Shown piece by piece: positions 25,777-35,600 of a DNA stretch of 64,000 nt. Position 1 is the stretch's first letter; each line of letters starts with the position of its first letter. The notes below the pieces were generated by a model, which was not told the origin of the DNA, made no database searches, and saw only the letters and a program-made list of their open reading frames with translations. The stretch covers positions 1 through 64,000 of the forward strand of contig NZ_WTCR01000015.1 of NCBI RefSeq assembly GCF_009795715.1, in the 5' to 3' direction. The position numbers were made by a program, and so were the translations under genes. The stretch is from Labilibaculum euxinicum. GTDB taxonomy: Bacteria; Bacteroidota; Bacteroidia; Bacteroidales; Marinifilaceae.

Positions 25777-26964
25777 TTATCCTCTGATAGCTGTTACACC
25801 TGGTAATTCTTTTCCTTCGATGTATTCTAGTAAAGCACCGCCACCGGTTGAAACGTAACTTACTTTGTCAGCAAGACCGTATTTGTTGATTGCAGCAACA
25901 GAATCACCACCACCAATTAACGAGAAAGCTCCTTTTTCGGTAGCAGTTACAATTGCATCAGCAATTGCTTTGGTTCCTTTGGCGAAAGTATCCATTTCGA
26001 ATACTCCAACAGGACCATTCCAAAGAATAGTTTTTGATTCTTCAATTACTTTTGAGAAGCTGGCGATAGTTGCATCAGCAACATCCAGTCCCATCCATCC
26101 TTCAGGAATTGCATTTACATCACACACTTTAGTGTTAGCGTCGTTAGAGAAGGCATCAGCAATTAAAGCATCGGAAGCAAGGTGAAGTTTCACGTTGTTC
26201 TCTTTTGCTTTCTGAAGAATTTCTCGGGCCATTTCTAATTTATCATCTTCAACCAATGAGTCTCCAATAGTTCCACCCATTGCTTTCACAAAAGTGTAAG
26301 TCATTCCACCACCAATAATCAAATGATCAACTTTTGACATTAATGTTTGGATGATTTCAATTTTTGAAGAAACCTTAGCTCCTCCCATAATGGCAGTTAA
26401 CGGATGCTTGGTATCTTTCAATACCTTATCAACGCTTGATAATTCGCCTTCCATTACATATCCGAAAAGTTTGGCTTCCGGGAAAAATTTAGCGATAACA
26501 GCAGTAGAAGCATGTGCACGGTGAGCCGTTCCAAATGCGTCGTTGATCCAAAGGTCAGCTAAATCAGCTAATTTTTTAGCAAATTCTTCATCACCTTTTT
26601 CTTCTTCTTTGTAGTAACGAAGATTCTCCAATAAAAGAACTTCACCAGGCTTTAAATTAGCAGCCATAGTTTTTGCACTTTCACCAATACAATCATCAGC
26701 AAATTTTACTTCAACACCAATCGATTTTGTAAGGTGAGCAACAATGTGCTTCAATGAAAATTTCTCATCTACACCTTTTGGACGACCAAGATGTGACATC
26801 AGGATAGCAGAACCATTACCATCTAATACTTTTTTGATAGTAGGCAGAGCGGCACGAATTCGTGTGTCGTCAGTAATTTCGAATTGCTCGTTCAAAGGCA
26901 CATTGAAATCTACTCGGATAATAGCCTTTTTACCTGAAAAATTGTAAGTGTCAATACTTTGCAT
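25777..26964 (-). CDS. pgk: phosphoglycerate kinase
   Basis: 395 codons, ATG start. Glycolytic and gluconeogenic enzyme moving phosphate between 1,3-bisphosphoglycerate and ADP. Seen: [65 protein letters not shown] and GGGDSVAA near the C-terminus, i.e. all substrate and nucleotide sites. Length is typical. It is monocistronic with its own promoter and terminator. Codon use is housekeeping-like. Confidence 0.98.
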   Translation of the reverse strand: MQSIDTYNFSGKKAIIRVDFNVPLNEQFEITDDTRIRAALPTIKKVLDGNGSAILMSHLGRPKGVDEKFSLKHIVAHLTKSIGVEVKFADDCIGESAKTMAANLKPGEVLLLENLRYYKEEEKGDEEFAKKLADLADLWINDAFGTAHRAHASTAVIAKFFPEAKLFGYVMEGELSSVDKVLKDTKHPLTAIMGGAKVSSKIEIIQTLMSKVDHLIIGGGMTYTFVKAMGGTIGDSLVEDDKLEMAREILQKAKENNVKLHLASDALIADAFSNDANTKVCDVNAIPEGWMGLDVADATIASFSKVIEESKTILWNGPVGVFEMDTFAKGTKAIADAIVTATEKGAFSLIGGGDSVAAINKYGLADKVSYVSTGGGALLEYIEGKELPGVTAIRG

Positions 26965-27326
26965 GATATAATTGTCTTTAGTTTTTTTTTCGTGTATCCA
27001 AAGGTAGCTTTTTCTGCAAATGAGTGCAAAAAAGATAGGGGAAACTATTGTATCTGTAATTAATGCAGTGGGTTAGATGTTATGAGGCATTAGTTTTGAA
27101 ACGATTGCATAAAAAAATAAATTTGAATAATAGGAGCTAAAACGTCAGATTTGGAGACTTCTTAATTGCAAGATGATTACTTTTAGCAAAGCACTCTGAT
27201 ATTTTTTTAACTTTGGGTAGCCTAATGAGTTTTTGCAGCTAATTTTGCATTTTAGTGATCGCTCGGAAATCAATGTTAAGTGATTGGTAACATTAGGATG
27301 CCTGTAACAGAATCGAAATTAATTTC
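26965..27326. other. intergenic region between pgk and holB
   Basis: 362 bp between two divergent genes. It holds the pgk promoter (26999 to 27030, minus strand). The remainder is AT-rich with no repeat, RNA gene or frame that I can support; the holB promoter must also lie here but is not clear. Confidence 0.4.
26999..27030 (-). promoter_or_regulatory. predicted pgk promoter
   Basis: On the minus strand TTTG (27027 to 27030), 20 bp, TACCTTTG (26999 to 27006). This matches the Bacteroidota consensus TTTG-N19/20-TAnnTTTG closely and gives a leader of about 30 nt. Confidence 0.75.
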
Positions 27327-28451
27327 ATGCAATTCAAAGATATAATTGGACTTGAATCGGTAAAGAGTCAGTTCATACAAACAGTAAAAGAAAATAGAAT
27401 TAGTCACGCTCAGCTATTGGTTGGACCGGCCGGAGTTGGAAAATTACCTTTAGCAATTGCTTTTGCGCAATATGTGTCTTGTTTGGATCAAAAGGAGAAT
27501 GATTCATGTGGTGTTTGTTCATCATGCAAAAAATACCAGAAGTTAATTCATCCCGATTTACATTTTGTGTTCCCGGTAGTAACCGGTAAAGGTTTTACGA
27601 ATCCGGTGAGCGATAATTTTATTGGCAGCTGGCGATCTCAAATTGAAAATGATCCGTATTTTGATTTGGGCGAATGGTACCAAACTCTGGGGGTAGATAA
27701 TTCTCAGGGCTTAATATATTCTTCGGAGAGTAATGAAATTATCCGCAAGTTAAATCTGAAGACTTACGAGTCTGATTACAAAATAATGGTGATTTGGCTG
27801 CCGGAAAAGATGCATCGGTCCTGTGCCAACAAATTGCTTAAAATGATCGAAGAACCGCCAAAGAAAACATTGTTTTTAATGGTTTCGGAAGAGCCGGAAA
27901 AAATTCTTCAGACAATACTTTCCAGAACACAGATTGTAAAAGTTCCAAAAATTGAATCCAGAGATTTATCGCAGGCGCTTACATCCGAATTTAATTTATC
28001 GGGAACCGAGTTAAGCAATGTGGTTCGTTTGGCTGGCGGCAGCTATCGTAAAGCCCGGATATTGATTCAGAATTCAGATGAAAACGCTTTTAATTTCGAG
28101 AATTTTGTTGCTATTATGCGATTGAGCTATGCGCGTAAGGTGTTGGAAATAATGGATTGGTCGGAGCAAATTGCAGGGATTGGCCGCGAACGTCAAAAGA
28201 GTTTTTTAAACTATTGCGTTCGTATGGTGCGCGAGAATTTCATTTTAAATTTAAAAAAGCCTGAAATGGTATTTTTGAATGGCGAGGAAATGAATTTTTC
28301 TCAACGGTTTTCGCCTTTCATTAATGAGGAAAATGTATGGATTCTTGCTGATGAGCTTTCAAAAGCTCATTCGGATATCGGCAGAAATGCCAATGCTAAA
28401 ATTGTTTTTCTAGATCTAAGCTTGAAACTGGTTAAATTATTAAGGCCATAA
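27327..28451 (+). CDS. holB: DNA polymerase III delta-prime-type subunit
   Basis: 374 codons, ATG start. Clamp-loader subunit of the AAA+ family. Seen: P-loop-like GPAGVGKLPLA at about residues 33 to 43, a zinc module with cysteines in CLDQKENDSCGVCSSC at 52 to 67, the sensor region MIEEPPKKTLFLMVSEEPEKILQTILSRTQ and a C-terminal collar domain. In the Walker A the usual final Ser/Thr is Leu, in line with the weakly or non-hydrolysing delta-prime role. First gene of the holB-ricT-gldH block typical of this phylum. Confidence 0.92.
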   Translation: MQFKDIIGLESVKSQFIQTVKENRISHAQLLVGPAGVGKLPLAIAFAQYVSCLDQKENDSCGVCSSCKKYQKLIHPDLHFVFPVVTGKGFTNPVSDNFIGSWRSQIENDPYFDLGEWYQTLGVDNSQGLIYSSESNEIIRKLNLKTYESDYKIMVIWLPEKMHRSCANKLLKMIEEPPKKTLFLMVSEEPEKILQTILSRTQIVKVPKIESRDLSQALTSEFNLSGTELSNVVRLAGGSYRKARILIQNSDENAFNFENFVAIMRLSYARKVLEIMDWSEQIAGIGRERQKSFLNYCVRMVRENFILNLKKPEMVFLNGEEMNFSQRFSPFINEENVWILADELSKAHSDIGRNANAKIVFLDLSLKLVKLLRP

Positions 28452-28505
28452 GAGGCTATTAATTCGGCGAATTAGTATCTTTAAAAGTTTATAAATTAAA
28501 ATCAT

Positions 28506-28528
28506 TATTTTTGCGGTCGGTTACCGAC
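28506..28528 (+). promoter_or_regulatory. predicted -7 element and adjacent palindrome before ricT
   Basis: TATTTTTG at 28506 to 28513 fits TAnnTTTG. Directly after it GTCGGT-T-ACCGAC (28516 to 28528) is a perfect short palindrome that would lie at the transcript start, as an operator or a 5' hairpin. This would let ricT be transcribed independently of holB. Confidence 0.4.
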
Positions 28529-28545
28529 TAATAATCAATATACAT

Positions 28546-29691
28546 ATGACAGAAAATAAGGAACCAAAAGGGAAGTGCGGAGGTTGTGCTTCCAATAAAA
28601 AGGATGATAGACTTCTGTATGGAAAACTAGATGTTTATGATTGGTTGAGTGATGTTCCTGAGAGTGTGTTATGTCCGGATATCGTTGAAGTAAAATTTAA
28701 AAATACCCGAAAGGGATTCTTCTCAAACTCGAATCAATTAAGACTGCAAAGAGGCGATGTTGTTGCTTTAGAGGCATCACCGGGACACGATATAGGAATT
28801 GTTACACTAACAGGAGATTTGGTTGTAGAGCAAATGCGAAAGCAGAAACTGAATCCGAAAACATACGAGGCGAAAAAAATATACCGTAAGGCTAAGCCGG
28901 TGGATATTGAAAAATGGCATGAGGCCATTGCGCTGGAACACAAAACAATGATTAAGGCCCGCCAGCTGTCTGCAGAACTAAAACTCAATATGAAGATTGG
29001 TGATGTAGAATATCAGGGCGATAAAACCAAAGCAATTTTTTACTACATCGCTGATGATCGGGTTGATTTTCGTCAATTGATTAAAGTGCTTGCCGAACAG
29101 TTTAAAATTCGGATTGAGATGCGTCAGATTGGTGCAAGGCAGGAGGCCGGAAGAATTGGAGGTATTGGTCCTTGCGGAAGAGAACTTTGCTGCTCAACCT
29201 GGATTACTAATTTTGTGTCGGTAACTACAAATGCTGCTCGTTATCAGGAGATTTCATTGAATCCACAGAAATTAGCCGGTCAATGTGGTAAGCTTAAATG
29301 TTGTTTGAATTTCGAATTGGATTGTTACATCGATGCTCAAAAAGATTTTCCGAATACAAATATTCCGTTGGAAACAAAAGATGGTACAGCTTATCATCAG
29401 AAGACAGATATTTTTAAGAGGCTGATGTGGTATTCGTATGATAAATACAACACCATGAATATGGTTCAGCTTTCGGTAGATACCGTTAAGGATATTATCA
29501 AACAGAATAAAAAAGGCATTAAGGTCAATAAACTGGTAACAGAATTTGTTGCAGAGCCTAAGAAAACTTTGGAATACGAAAATGTAGTTGGTCAGGATAG
29601 TTTGAATCGTTTCGATTCGGTGGAAAAACCGGCAGCGAAAAAACCAAAGCGTAAATTCCGACGTAAACCACGAAAAAATAATCCGTCCTAA
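28546..29691 (+). CDS. ricT: RicT/YaaT-like PSP1-domain protein
   Basis: 381 codons, ATG start. PSP1/RicT proteins carry cysteine clusters that hold Fe-S centres; in Bacillus RicT works with RicA and RicF in RNA processing control. Seen: N-terminal KCGGCASNK, the core IGARQEAGRIGGIGPCGRELCCSTW split by position at about residues 195 to 220, and AGQCGKLKCCLNFELDCY. The C-terminal tail is lysine/arginine rich (KKPKRKFRRKPRKNN), suggesting nucleic-acid contact. gldH begins two bases after its stop. Confidence 0.88.
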   Translation: MTENKEPKGKCGGCASNKKDDRLLYGKLDVYDWLSDVPESVLCPDIVEVKFKNTRKGFFSNSNQLRLQRGDVVALEASPGHDIGIVTLTGDLVVEQMRKQKLNPKTYEAKKIYRKAKPVDIEKWHEAIALEHKTMIKARQLSAELKLNMKIGDVEYQGDKTKAIFYYIADDRVDFRQLIKVLAEQFKIRIEMRQIGARQEAGRIGGIGPCGRELCCSTWITNFVSVTTNAARYQEISLNPQKLAGQCGKLKCCLNFELDCYIDAQKDFPNTNIPLETKDGTAYHQKTDIFKRLMWYSYDKYNTMNMVQLSVDTVKDIIKQNKKGIKVNKLVTEFVAEPKKTLEYENVVGQDSLNRFDSVEKPAAKKPKRKFRRKPRKNNPS

Positions 29692-29693
29692 TC

Positions 29694-30161
29694 ATGAAGA
29701 TGTTGAGGGTTCTTTGCACATTATTACTGGGAGTCTTAGTACTTTCCTGTGATTCTAACAGAGTGTACGAACAGTATGAGAATATTCCTGATTTTGAATG
29801 GAATCAGGATAATATTCTTCGTTTTGAAGTGGAAATATCAGATACGGTTCAGGCGAATAATATTTTCATCAATCTGCGCAATTCCGGAGATTATGCCTAC
29901 AGTAATTTGTGGGTGTTTGTGAAAGTAATATCACCTGATAATGAGATTGAAGAAGAGAAAGTTGAAATTGAGTTAGCCGATGAAACCGGCGATTGGTATG
30001 GAAGCGGGTTTGGTGATATTTTTGATTTACAGGTTCCATTTAAGCAAAAAGTAGTTTTTCCAAAATCGGGAAAATATGTGTTTGAAATTACTCAGGGCAT
30101 GTACGACCTGAAATTGAAGGGAATTGCGAATGTTGGAATTCGTATTGAGAAGGAAAAATAG
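29694..30161 (+). CDS. gldH: gliding motility lipoprotein GldH
   Basis: 155 codons, ATG start. GldH is a lipoprotein needed for gliding and linked to type IX secretion in Flavobacterium. Seen: signal peptide with lipobox LGVLVLSC (Cys19), then the family pattern YEQYENIPDFEWNQD, FINLRNSGDYAYSNLWVFVKV and GDWYGSGFGDIFD. Its position after ricT is the conserved arrangement in the phylum. In non-gliding Bacteroidota the protein persists, so motility cannot be inferred from it alone. Confidence 0.92.
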   Translation: MKMLRVLCTLLLGVLVLSCDSNRVYEQYENIPDFEWNQDNILRFEVEISDTVQANNIFINLRNSGDYAYSNLWVFVKVISPDNEIEEEKVEIELADETGDWYGSGFGDIFDLQVPFKQKVVFPKSGKYVFEITQGMYDLKLKGIANVGIRIEKEK

Positions 30162-30182
30162 ATAATATAAGAGGTTTTAAAA

Positions 30183-30923
30183 GTGGGAAAAAATAAATTA
30201 CAGCGCTTTGCTGAAATGAAGTCTTTTGATAATGTTTTTCAACCAACCCACAACGAAGTTTGGGAAACGAACTATCAATTTAAGGGAAAGTGGAACAAGG
30301 ATGTGTTTAAGAATGATAATCCTATAGTTCTTGAAGTTGGTTGTGGAAAGGGTGAGTATACGGTTGGTTTGGCAAAACAATTTCCAAATAAAAATTTCAT
30401 TGGAATAGACATAAAGGGAGCCCGTATCTATTGTGGTGCAAAAGAAGCTCTCGATACTGGTTTAAGTAATGTTGCTTTCATCAGAACCTATGCAGAGTTG
30501 CTTCAATCTATTTTTGAAGCAGGAGAAATTGCCGAAATTTGGATTACTTTTCCTGATCCTCAAATGAAAAAAGTTGGCAAGAGATTGACAGGAACCAGGT
30601 TTTTAAAGTTGTATAGTAATCTTCTTTCTAAAGAGGGAATTGTTCATTTAAAAACGGATAGTAACTTTTTGTATGAATACACTAAATATGTTATCAAGGA
30701 AAACAATCTAAAAGTTCTTGTTGATACCAACGATTTGTATCATTCCGGCAAAGCTGATGAAATTCTCTCTATTAGAACTTTTTACGAGCAGCAATTTTTG
30801 AATCGGGGAATTCCGATTAAGTATCATAAATTTATGCTTGAGGGTAAAACCGGGTTTATTGAACCTGATGTAGAAATTGAATTGGATTGGTACCGAAGCT
30901 TTGGCAGGGAGAAAAAAGAATAG
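30183..30923 (+). CDS. trmB: tRNA (guanine-N7)-methyltransferase
   Basis: 246 codons from GTG 30183, preceded by AAGAGG; no suitable ATG nearby. TrmB makes m7G46 in tRNA variable loops with S-adenosylmethionine. Seen: SAM motif VLEVGCGKGEYTVGLA, FIGIDIKGARI, IWITFPDPQMKK (the conserved FPDPW-type loop) and TDSNFLYEY. The N-terminal extension (KLQRFAEMKSFDNVFQP) is typical of Bacteroidota TrmB. Probably co-transcribed with gldH (21 bp) and atl (3 bp). Confidence 0.93.
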   Translation: MGKNKLQRFAEMKSFDNVFQPTHNEVWETNYQFKGKWNKDVFKNDNPIVLEVGCGKGEYTVGLAKQFPNKNFIGIDIKGARIYCGAKEALDTGLSNVAFIRTYAELLQSIFEAGEIAEIWITFPDPQMKKVGKRLTGTRFLKLYSNLLSKEGIVHLKTDSNFLYEYTKYVIKENNLKVLVDTNDLYHSGKADEILSIRTFYEQQFLNRGIPIKYHKFMLEGKTGFIEPDVEIELDWYRSFGREKKE

Positions 30924-30926
30924 CTA

Positions 30927-31265
30927 ATGTCTGATTTGTATTCCCGAATTTACGATGTAGTGCGGTTAATTCCCACAGGACGAGCAACCAGTTATGGAGC
31001 AATTGCCCGATTTGTTGGTTCTCCGCGAGGATCGAGAATGGTAGGTTGGGCTATGAACCAGTGTCATGCTCACAAAGAATACACGCCCGCACATCGGGTG
31101 GTGAACCGATTGGGAATGCTGTCAGGAAAACATCACTTTCCGGGTGAAAATGTAATGCAGGAACTTTTGGAAAGTGAAGGCATTGTGGTTATCGACGATC
31201 AAATACAAAATTTTGATCGTGTTTTTTGGGATCCATTCAAAGAACTCGGCGGGATAACTATTTAA
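30927..31265 (+). CDS. atl: alkyltransferase-like protein (ATL), DNA repair
   Basis: 112 codons, ATG start three bases after trmB. The fold is the DNA-binding domain of O6-alkylguanine-DNA alkyltransferases: IPTGRATSYGAIARFVGSPRGSRMVGWAMNQC and TPAHRVVNRLG, placed at residues about 15 to 65. In the active-site motif the acceptor cysteine of PCHRV is replaced (PAHRVV), so it cannot accept alkyl groups; ATL proteins bind O6-alkylguanine and pass it to nucleotide excision repair. Length is typical of ATLs. Confidence 0.9.
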   Translation: MSDLYSRIYDVVRLIPTGRATSYGAIARFVGSPRGSRMVGWAMNQCHAHKEYTPAHRVVNRLGMLSGKHHFPGENVMQELLESEGIVVIDDQIQNFDRVFWDPFKELGGITI

Positions 31266-31281
31266 ATAGAATCTAAATACA

Positions 31282-31289
31282 TACATTTG
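31282..31289 (+). promoter_or_regulatory. predicted -7 element before mrp
   Basis: TACATTTG fits TAnnTTTG, 45 bp before the mrp ATG. No clear -33 TTTG at the right distance. Confidence 0.35.
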
Positions 31290-31333
31290 TACGTATTCTT
31301 TAAATAATTCAAAGACTTAAAATTTATTATATC

Positions 31334-32431
31334 ATGAGTTATACTCAAAAACAGGTTACGGATGCTTTGCGATTGGTAAAGTTTCCAGGTTCCGATAAGG
31401 ATATCATGGCCCTGGATATGGTTCGTAACATTAAAATTGAAGGAAAAAAAATTGGTTTTGATCTGGTTTTCCAAAAATCAGACGATCCAAATATTATTAC
31501 CTTAAAAAAACTTTGTGTTTCTGCCATTTTGAAATTTGTTGATAAAGAGGCTGAAATTAAAGGAAACATCAAGGTGAAAGCGGTTCATATTGTTGATGAG
31601 CCTGGAGTTCTTCCCAACGTGAAAAATATCATTGCAATTGCTTCCGGTAAAGGTGGCGTTGGAAAATCAACGGTAGCTTCAAATTTGGCTGTAGCTTTGG
31701 CCAATGCCGGTGCTAAGGTTGGTTTGATTGATGCAGATATTTTTGGTCCTTCAGTTCCTAAAATGTTTGGTTCTGAAGCAGCACGTCCGAGTTTAATTAA
31801 GATTGACGACAAAGACAGAATTGAGCCTCATGAAAAATTTGGCGTGAAAATGTTGTCGATCGGATTCTTTGTAGATCCTGCTCAGGCAACCGTTTGGCGC
31901 GGACCAATGGCTTCGAATGCATTAAAACAAATGATTGAAGAAGGAAACTGGGGCGAGCTTGATTTTGTATTGATCGATTTGCCACCGGGAACAAGTGATA
32001 TTCACCTAACTTTGGTTCAAACAGTTCCGGTTACAGGTGCTGTTATTGTTAGTACACCTCAGGAAGTAGCTTTGGCTGATGCAGTTAAAGCAATCAGCAT
32101 GTTCGAAGGAGCGGGTGTGAATGTTCCTGTTTTGGGAATGGTTGAAAATATGGCTTGGTTTACTCCTGCTGAATTGCCAGAGAATAAATACTACATTTTT
32201 GGTAAAGATGGTTGTAAAAATCTTGCGGAAGAAAAAGGCATTGATTTATTGGGACAAATTCCATTGGTGCAGAGTATTAGAGAGGGTGGCGACAACGGAA
32301 CTCCGGCTGCTGTTAATACAGATACAGTTACGGGTATGGCTTTCGCCGATTTGGCTGCAAAACTGATGTCAGTTGTTGATCAAAGAAACGCAGACAAAGA
32401 CCCAACAAAGCGTGTAGAAATTACTCGGTAA
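31334..32431 (+). CDS. mrp: Mrp/ApbC-type Fe-S cluster carrier ATPase
   Basis: 365 codons, ATG start. Mrp/NBP35-family P-loop ATPases bind and transfer Fe-S clusters. Seen: an N-terminal DUF59/MIP18-like domain (residues 1 to about 90), deviant Walker A IASGKGGVGKSTVASNLA, LIDADIFGPSVP, and VLIDLPPGTSDIHLT. The C-terminal CxxC usual in ApbC is not seen: the region after ENMAWFTPAELPENKYYIFGKDG has no such pair. It may act without a stable own cluster site. Followed by a strong terminator. Confidence 0.93.
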   Translation: MSYTQKQVTDALRLVKFPGSDKDIMALDMVRNIKIEGKKIGFDLVFQKSDDPNIITLKKLCVSAILKFVDKEAEIKGNIKVKAVHIVDEPGVLPNVKNIIAIASGKGGVGKSTVASNLAVALANAGAKVGLIDADIFGPSVPKMFGSEAARPSLIKIDDKDRIEPHEKFGVKMLSIGFFVDPAQATVWRGPMASNALKQMIEEGNWGELDFVLIDLPPGTSDIHLTLVQTVPVTGAVIVSTPQEVALADAVKAISMFEGAGVNVPVLGMVENMAWFTPAELPENKYYIFGKDGCKNLAEEKGIDLLGQIPLVQSIREGGDNGTPAAVNTDTVTGMAFADLAAKLMSVVDQRNADKDPTKRVEITR

Positions 32432-32452
32432 AGTATTAGATATTATGATTTA

Positions 32453-32480
32453 AAAGGGAGCATTTGATGCTCCTTTTTTA
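32453..32480 (+). terminator. terminator after mrp
   Basis: AAAGGGAGCAT and ATGCTCCTTTTTT pair around TTG, with a T run, 22 bp after the stop. Confidence 0.9.
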
Positions 32481-32671
32481 TTTTCGCTTAAATAAGCTTA
32501 TATTCAGAAAGTTTTAATAATTTTCGAGAGTATTACTATTTATAATCAGATTTAGATTAACTGTTTGATTCATATGGTTTATGAAGAAGTTGTAAATGAA
32601 ATTTTACTTTTTATTGTTCCTTTGTATACTAATTTCTCAATTTTAACGGTTATCTAACAAAACGATGAGTC

Positions 32672-35600
32672 TTGGCTAGTAAATTTTTTCAAAAAGCGTA
32701 TGTTGGAGTTTGTTGTTTACTTTTTGTGTTTGGTTGTTCCAATCAGAAAAACACATTTGTAAGCAGACAATATCATGCATTAACCACACATTACAATGTT
32801 TATTTTAATGGGAAAGAAAGCCTGAAGAAAGGTGAAAAGAAAATTGAAGACGGAATTACCGAGAATTATTCTTTGCTTCTTCCTGTTTTTGAGTATCAGG
32901 ATCCAACTGCCAGAGCATTGTCTTTTTCCGATATGGACAGAGCCCTCGAGAAGGCAGCCAAGGCCATAAAAATACATTCGATTACGCGCAATCCTAAACG
33001 TAAAAAAGGCAATCAATCGGAGAAATACAAAGAGTTTAGAAAAAAGAAGGAATACAATGATTGGATAGATGATTGTTACCTGCTAATTGGGAAAGCAAAA
33101 TTCTACAAGGGAGAGCACTATGTATCTGAAAAGGCATTTGAGTTTATTTTAAAGGAATATCCTGAATCGGATTTAATTCCGGAAGCAAAACTGGGTTTGG
33201 CCCGTAGTTTAATTGATAGAGGTGAGTTGATAGCGGGAAATGAAATTCTTGACCGATTAACCAATGATCCTAAACTTCCTAAAGATTTTATTCTTCACAT
33301 ATCAACTTTGCGTGCAAGTACTGCAATTCAGCAAAAAAAGTATGAAAGTGCAATTGACGAACTGGGAAGAGCAATTATTCTTGTAGGTTCTAAATCTAAA
33401 AAAGCAAGATACTACTATTTAACTGCACAGCTTTATCAAAAGTTGGGGGATGCCGATGCTTCGCTGCGTACTTTGCAAAAACTGATTGACTTAAATGCAT
33501 CTTATGAGATGACATTTAATGCCAAAATCAGCAGTGCATTGTCATACACTGGAAATGAGAATGGCGAAGAAATCCGTAAGAGTTTGCGAAAAATGCTTCG
33601 CGATGAAAAGAATACAGAATATCAGGATCAGATTTACTACGCTCTTGCGGAAATGGACGTGAAGGACGGAAATATGGATGCTGCGGTTTCAAACTATTGG
33701 GAATCAACGAAACGAACTGTTTATAATGAAAATCAGAAGGCAATATCATTCTTAAAATTAGGAGATTACTATTTTGAAGATCTGAATTATCCAAAGTCTC
33801 AAATGTGTTATGATAGTTCCATGACATATCTGGGCAAAGATTATCCCAATTATTCTGAAATATCAGTTCGAATAGGAAATTTGACCGAATTGGTGAACAA
33901 TCTTAATTTGGTTGAAAGAGAAGATAGTCTGCAGCGGGTGGCTTCCATGAGTTCTGCTGATAGAGACAAATTGATTCAGGGAATCATTCAGAAAATCAAC
34001 GATAAGGAAAGAGAACGAAAGCAAAAAGAAGCAGAAGCGGTTTCCAACAGAGCCTTTTTTAGTCAGAATAATATGTTGGGAAACTCCAATAGAGCCACTG
34101 CAAGTCAAGGCAACTGGTATTTCTATAATCCTACCAATATTGGTCTGGGCAAATCAGATTTCCAGCGAAAGTGGGGACGACGAAAATTGGAAGATAACTG
34201 GAGAAGGAAAAATAAATCGACTTTTAGTATTGAGGATGTTGAACTTGCATTAGAAGATAATACAGGAACCGATTCAGTGGATCCATCACTTAAAAAGGAT
34301 CCTAAATCGAAAGATTATTACCTGGTTGATTTGCCGGTTACAAAAGGGGGAATGGAAAAGTCCAATGAACGAATCATGTTGGGTTTGTATCAGGCCGCAT
34401 TGGTGTATGAGGAAAAATTGAATAATCCTGAAAAGGCTTTGGAGACAATGGAAATACTCATTCAGAGATTTCCGGATAATCCATATCTGTTATCAGCATA
34501 CTACCATATTTATTCATTAAATAAGGAGATTGGAAATTCTTCGAAAGCTGATGTTTATAAGAATAGGATTTTAACGGAGTTTAAGGGAAGTGATTACGCC
34601 AAAGCGCTTAGCGATCCTAATTTCTTTGCTAAAATTGAAGCGGAAGGTCAAAAGGCGAACCAATTGTATGCTGCAGCCTATGAGGACTATCAGAATTTCT
34701 ACTACCTAAGAGTTATAAAAAGCTGTAACGAAGGTTTGTTGAGATATCCGGAAAGTGAATTACGCCCACGTTTTTTATTTTTACGGGCCTTGTGCATCGG
34801 AAGAACAAAAAGTGTATCACAGTTTAGACAATCATTGGATCAGTTGCTTGAGTCGAAACCTACACCCGAAATAGCGAATACTGCCAAAGCCATTTTAAAA
34901 GGACTTGATGATGGTGCCGTTCCGATGCCGTATACCGAATTGGATATGGAACAGGCCCGGCAAAATCGTTTGCTTAGAAATTGGCGGATTGAAGGTGATC
35001 AGGCTGTTGTTACTCTTGCCCGAAAAGAGAAAGAAGTAAAAGAAAAGCCGATTTATAAATTTGCTGAAACAGAAGAGCATTACTTTATATTGCTGTTTGA
35101 TAAGAAGGATGCTGATCCTAACCGAATGCTGTTTAATATTGCCAAATACAATTCAGAGGCATACAATAGCCGCGTATTTAAAGTAGATAGACTCTCTTTA
35201 AACAAAGAGCAGATCATGATTATGGTGAAAGGTCTTGAGAATAAAGAAGATGCTTTGAATTATTTTAATGGAGTTATCACGAATGATAATGCTTTTGCAG
35301 GTTTAGAGAATGTGGATTATCGGAATTTTGTGATTTCTGTCTCTAATTTTAACGTCTTTAAGAAGAATCAGGATGTTGAAGGTTATCTGGATTTTTATAC
35401 CAAGAGCTATTTTAATATCAGCAGAACAGACAGAAAAACAACTGTTAGGCGGAATGATAAATTGGTTTCTGTGAATTCGAATTTGGATTCAACAAAGTTT
35501 GCAGTTAATGCCAACGACAATCATAAGTTTATTCTTTTGGTACCGGCACGAAAAGTAAATATTGGCAAATTAAGGACTGATATTTTTAATCATGACAAAG

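Noticed and set aside
31334-32431. ParA-type partition ATPase
   Set aside because: The deviant Walker A is shared, but the N-terminal DUF59 domain and GPSVP loop identify the Mrp/NBP35 group.
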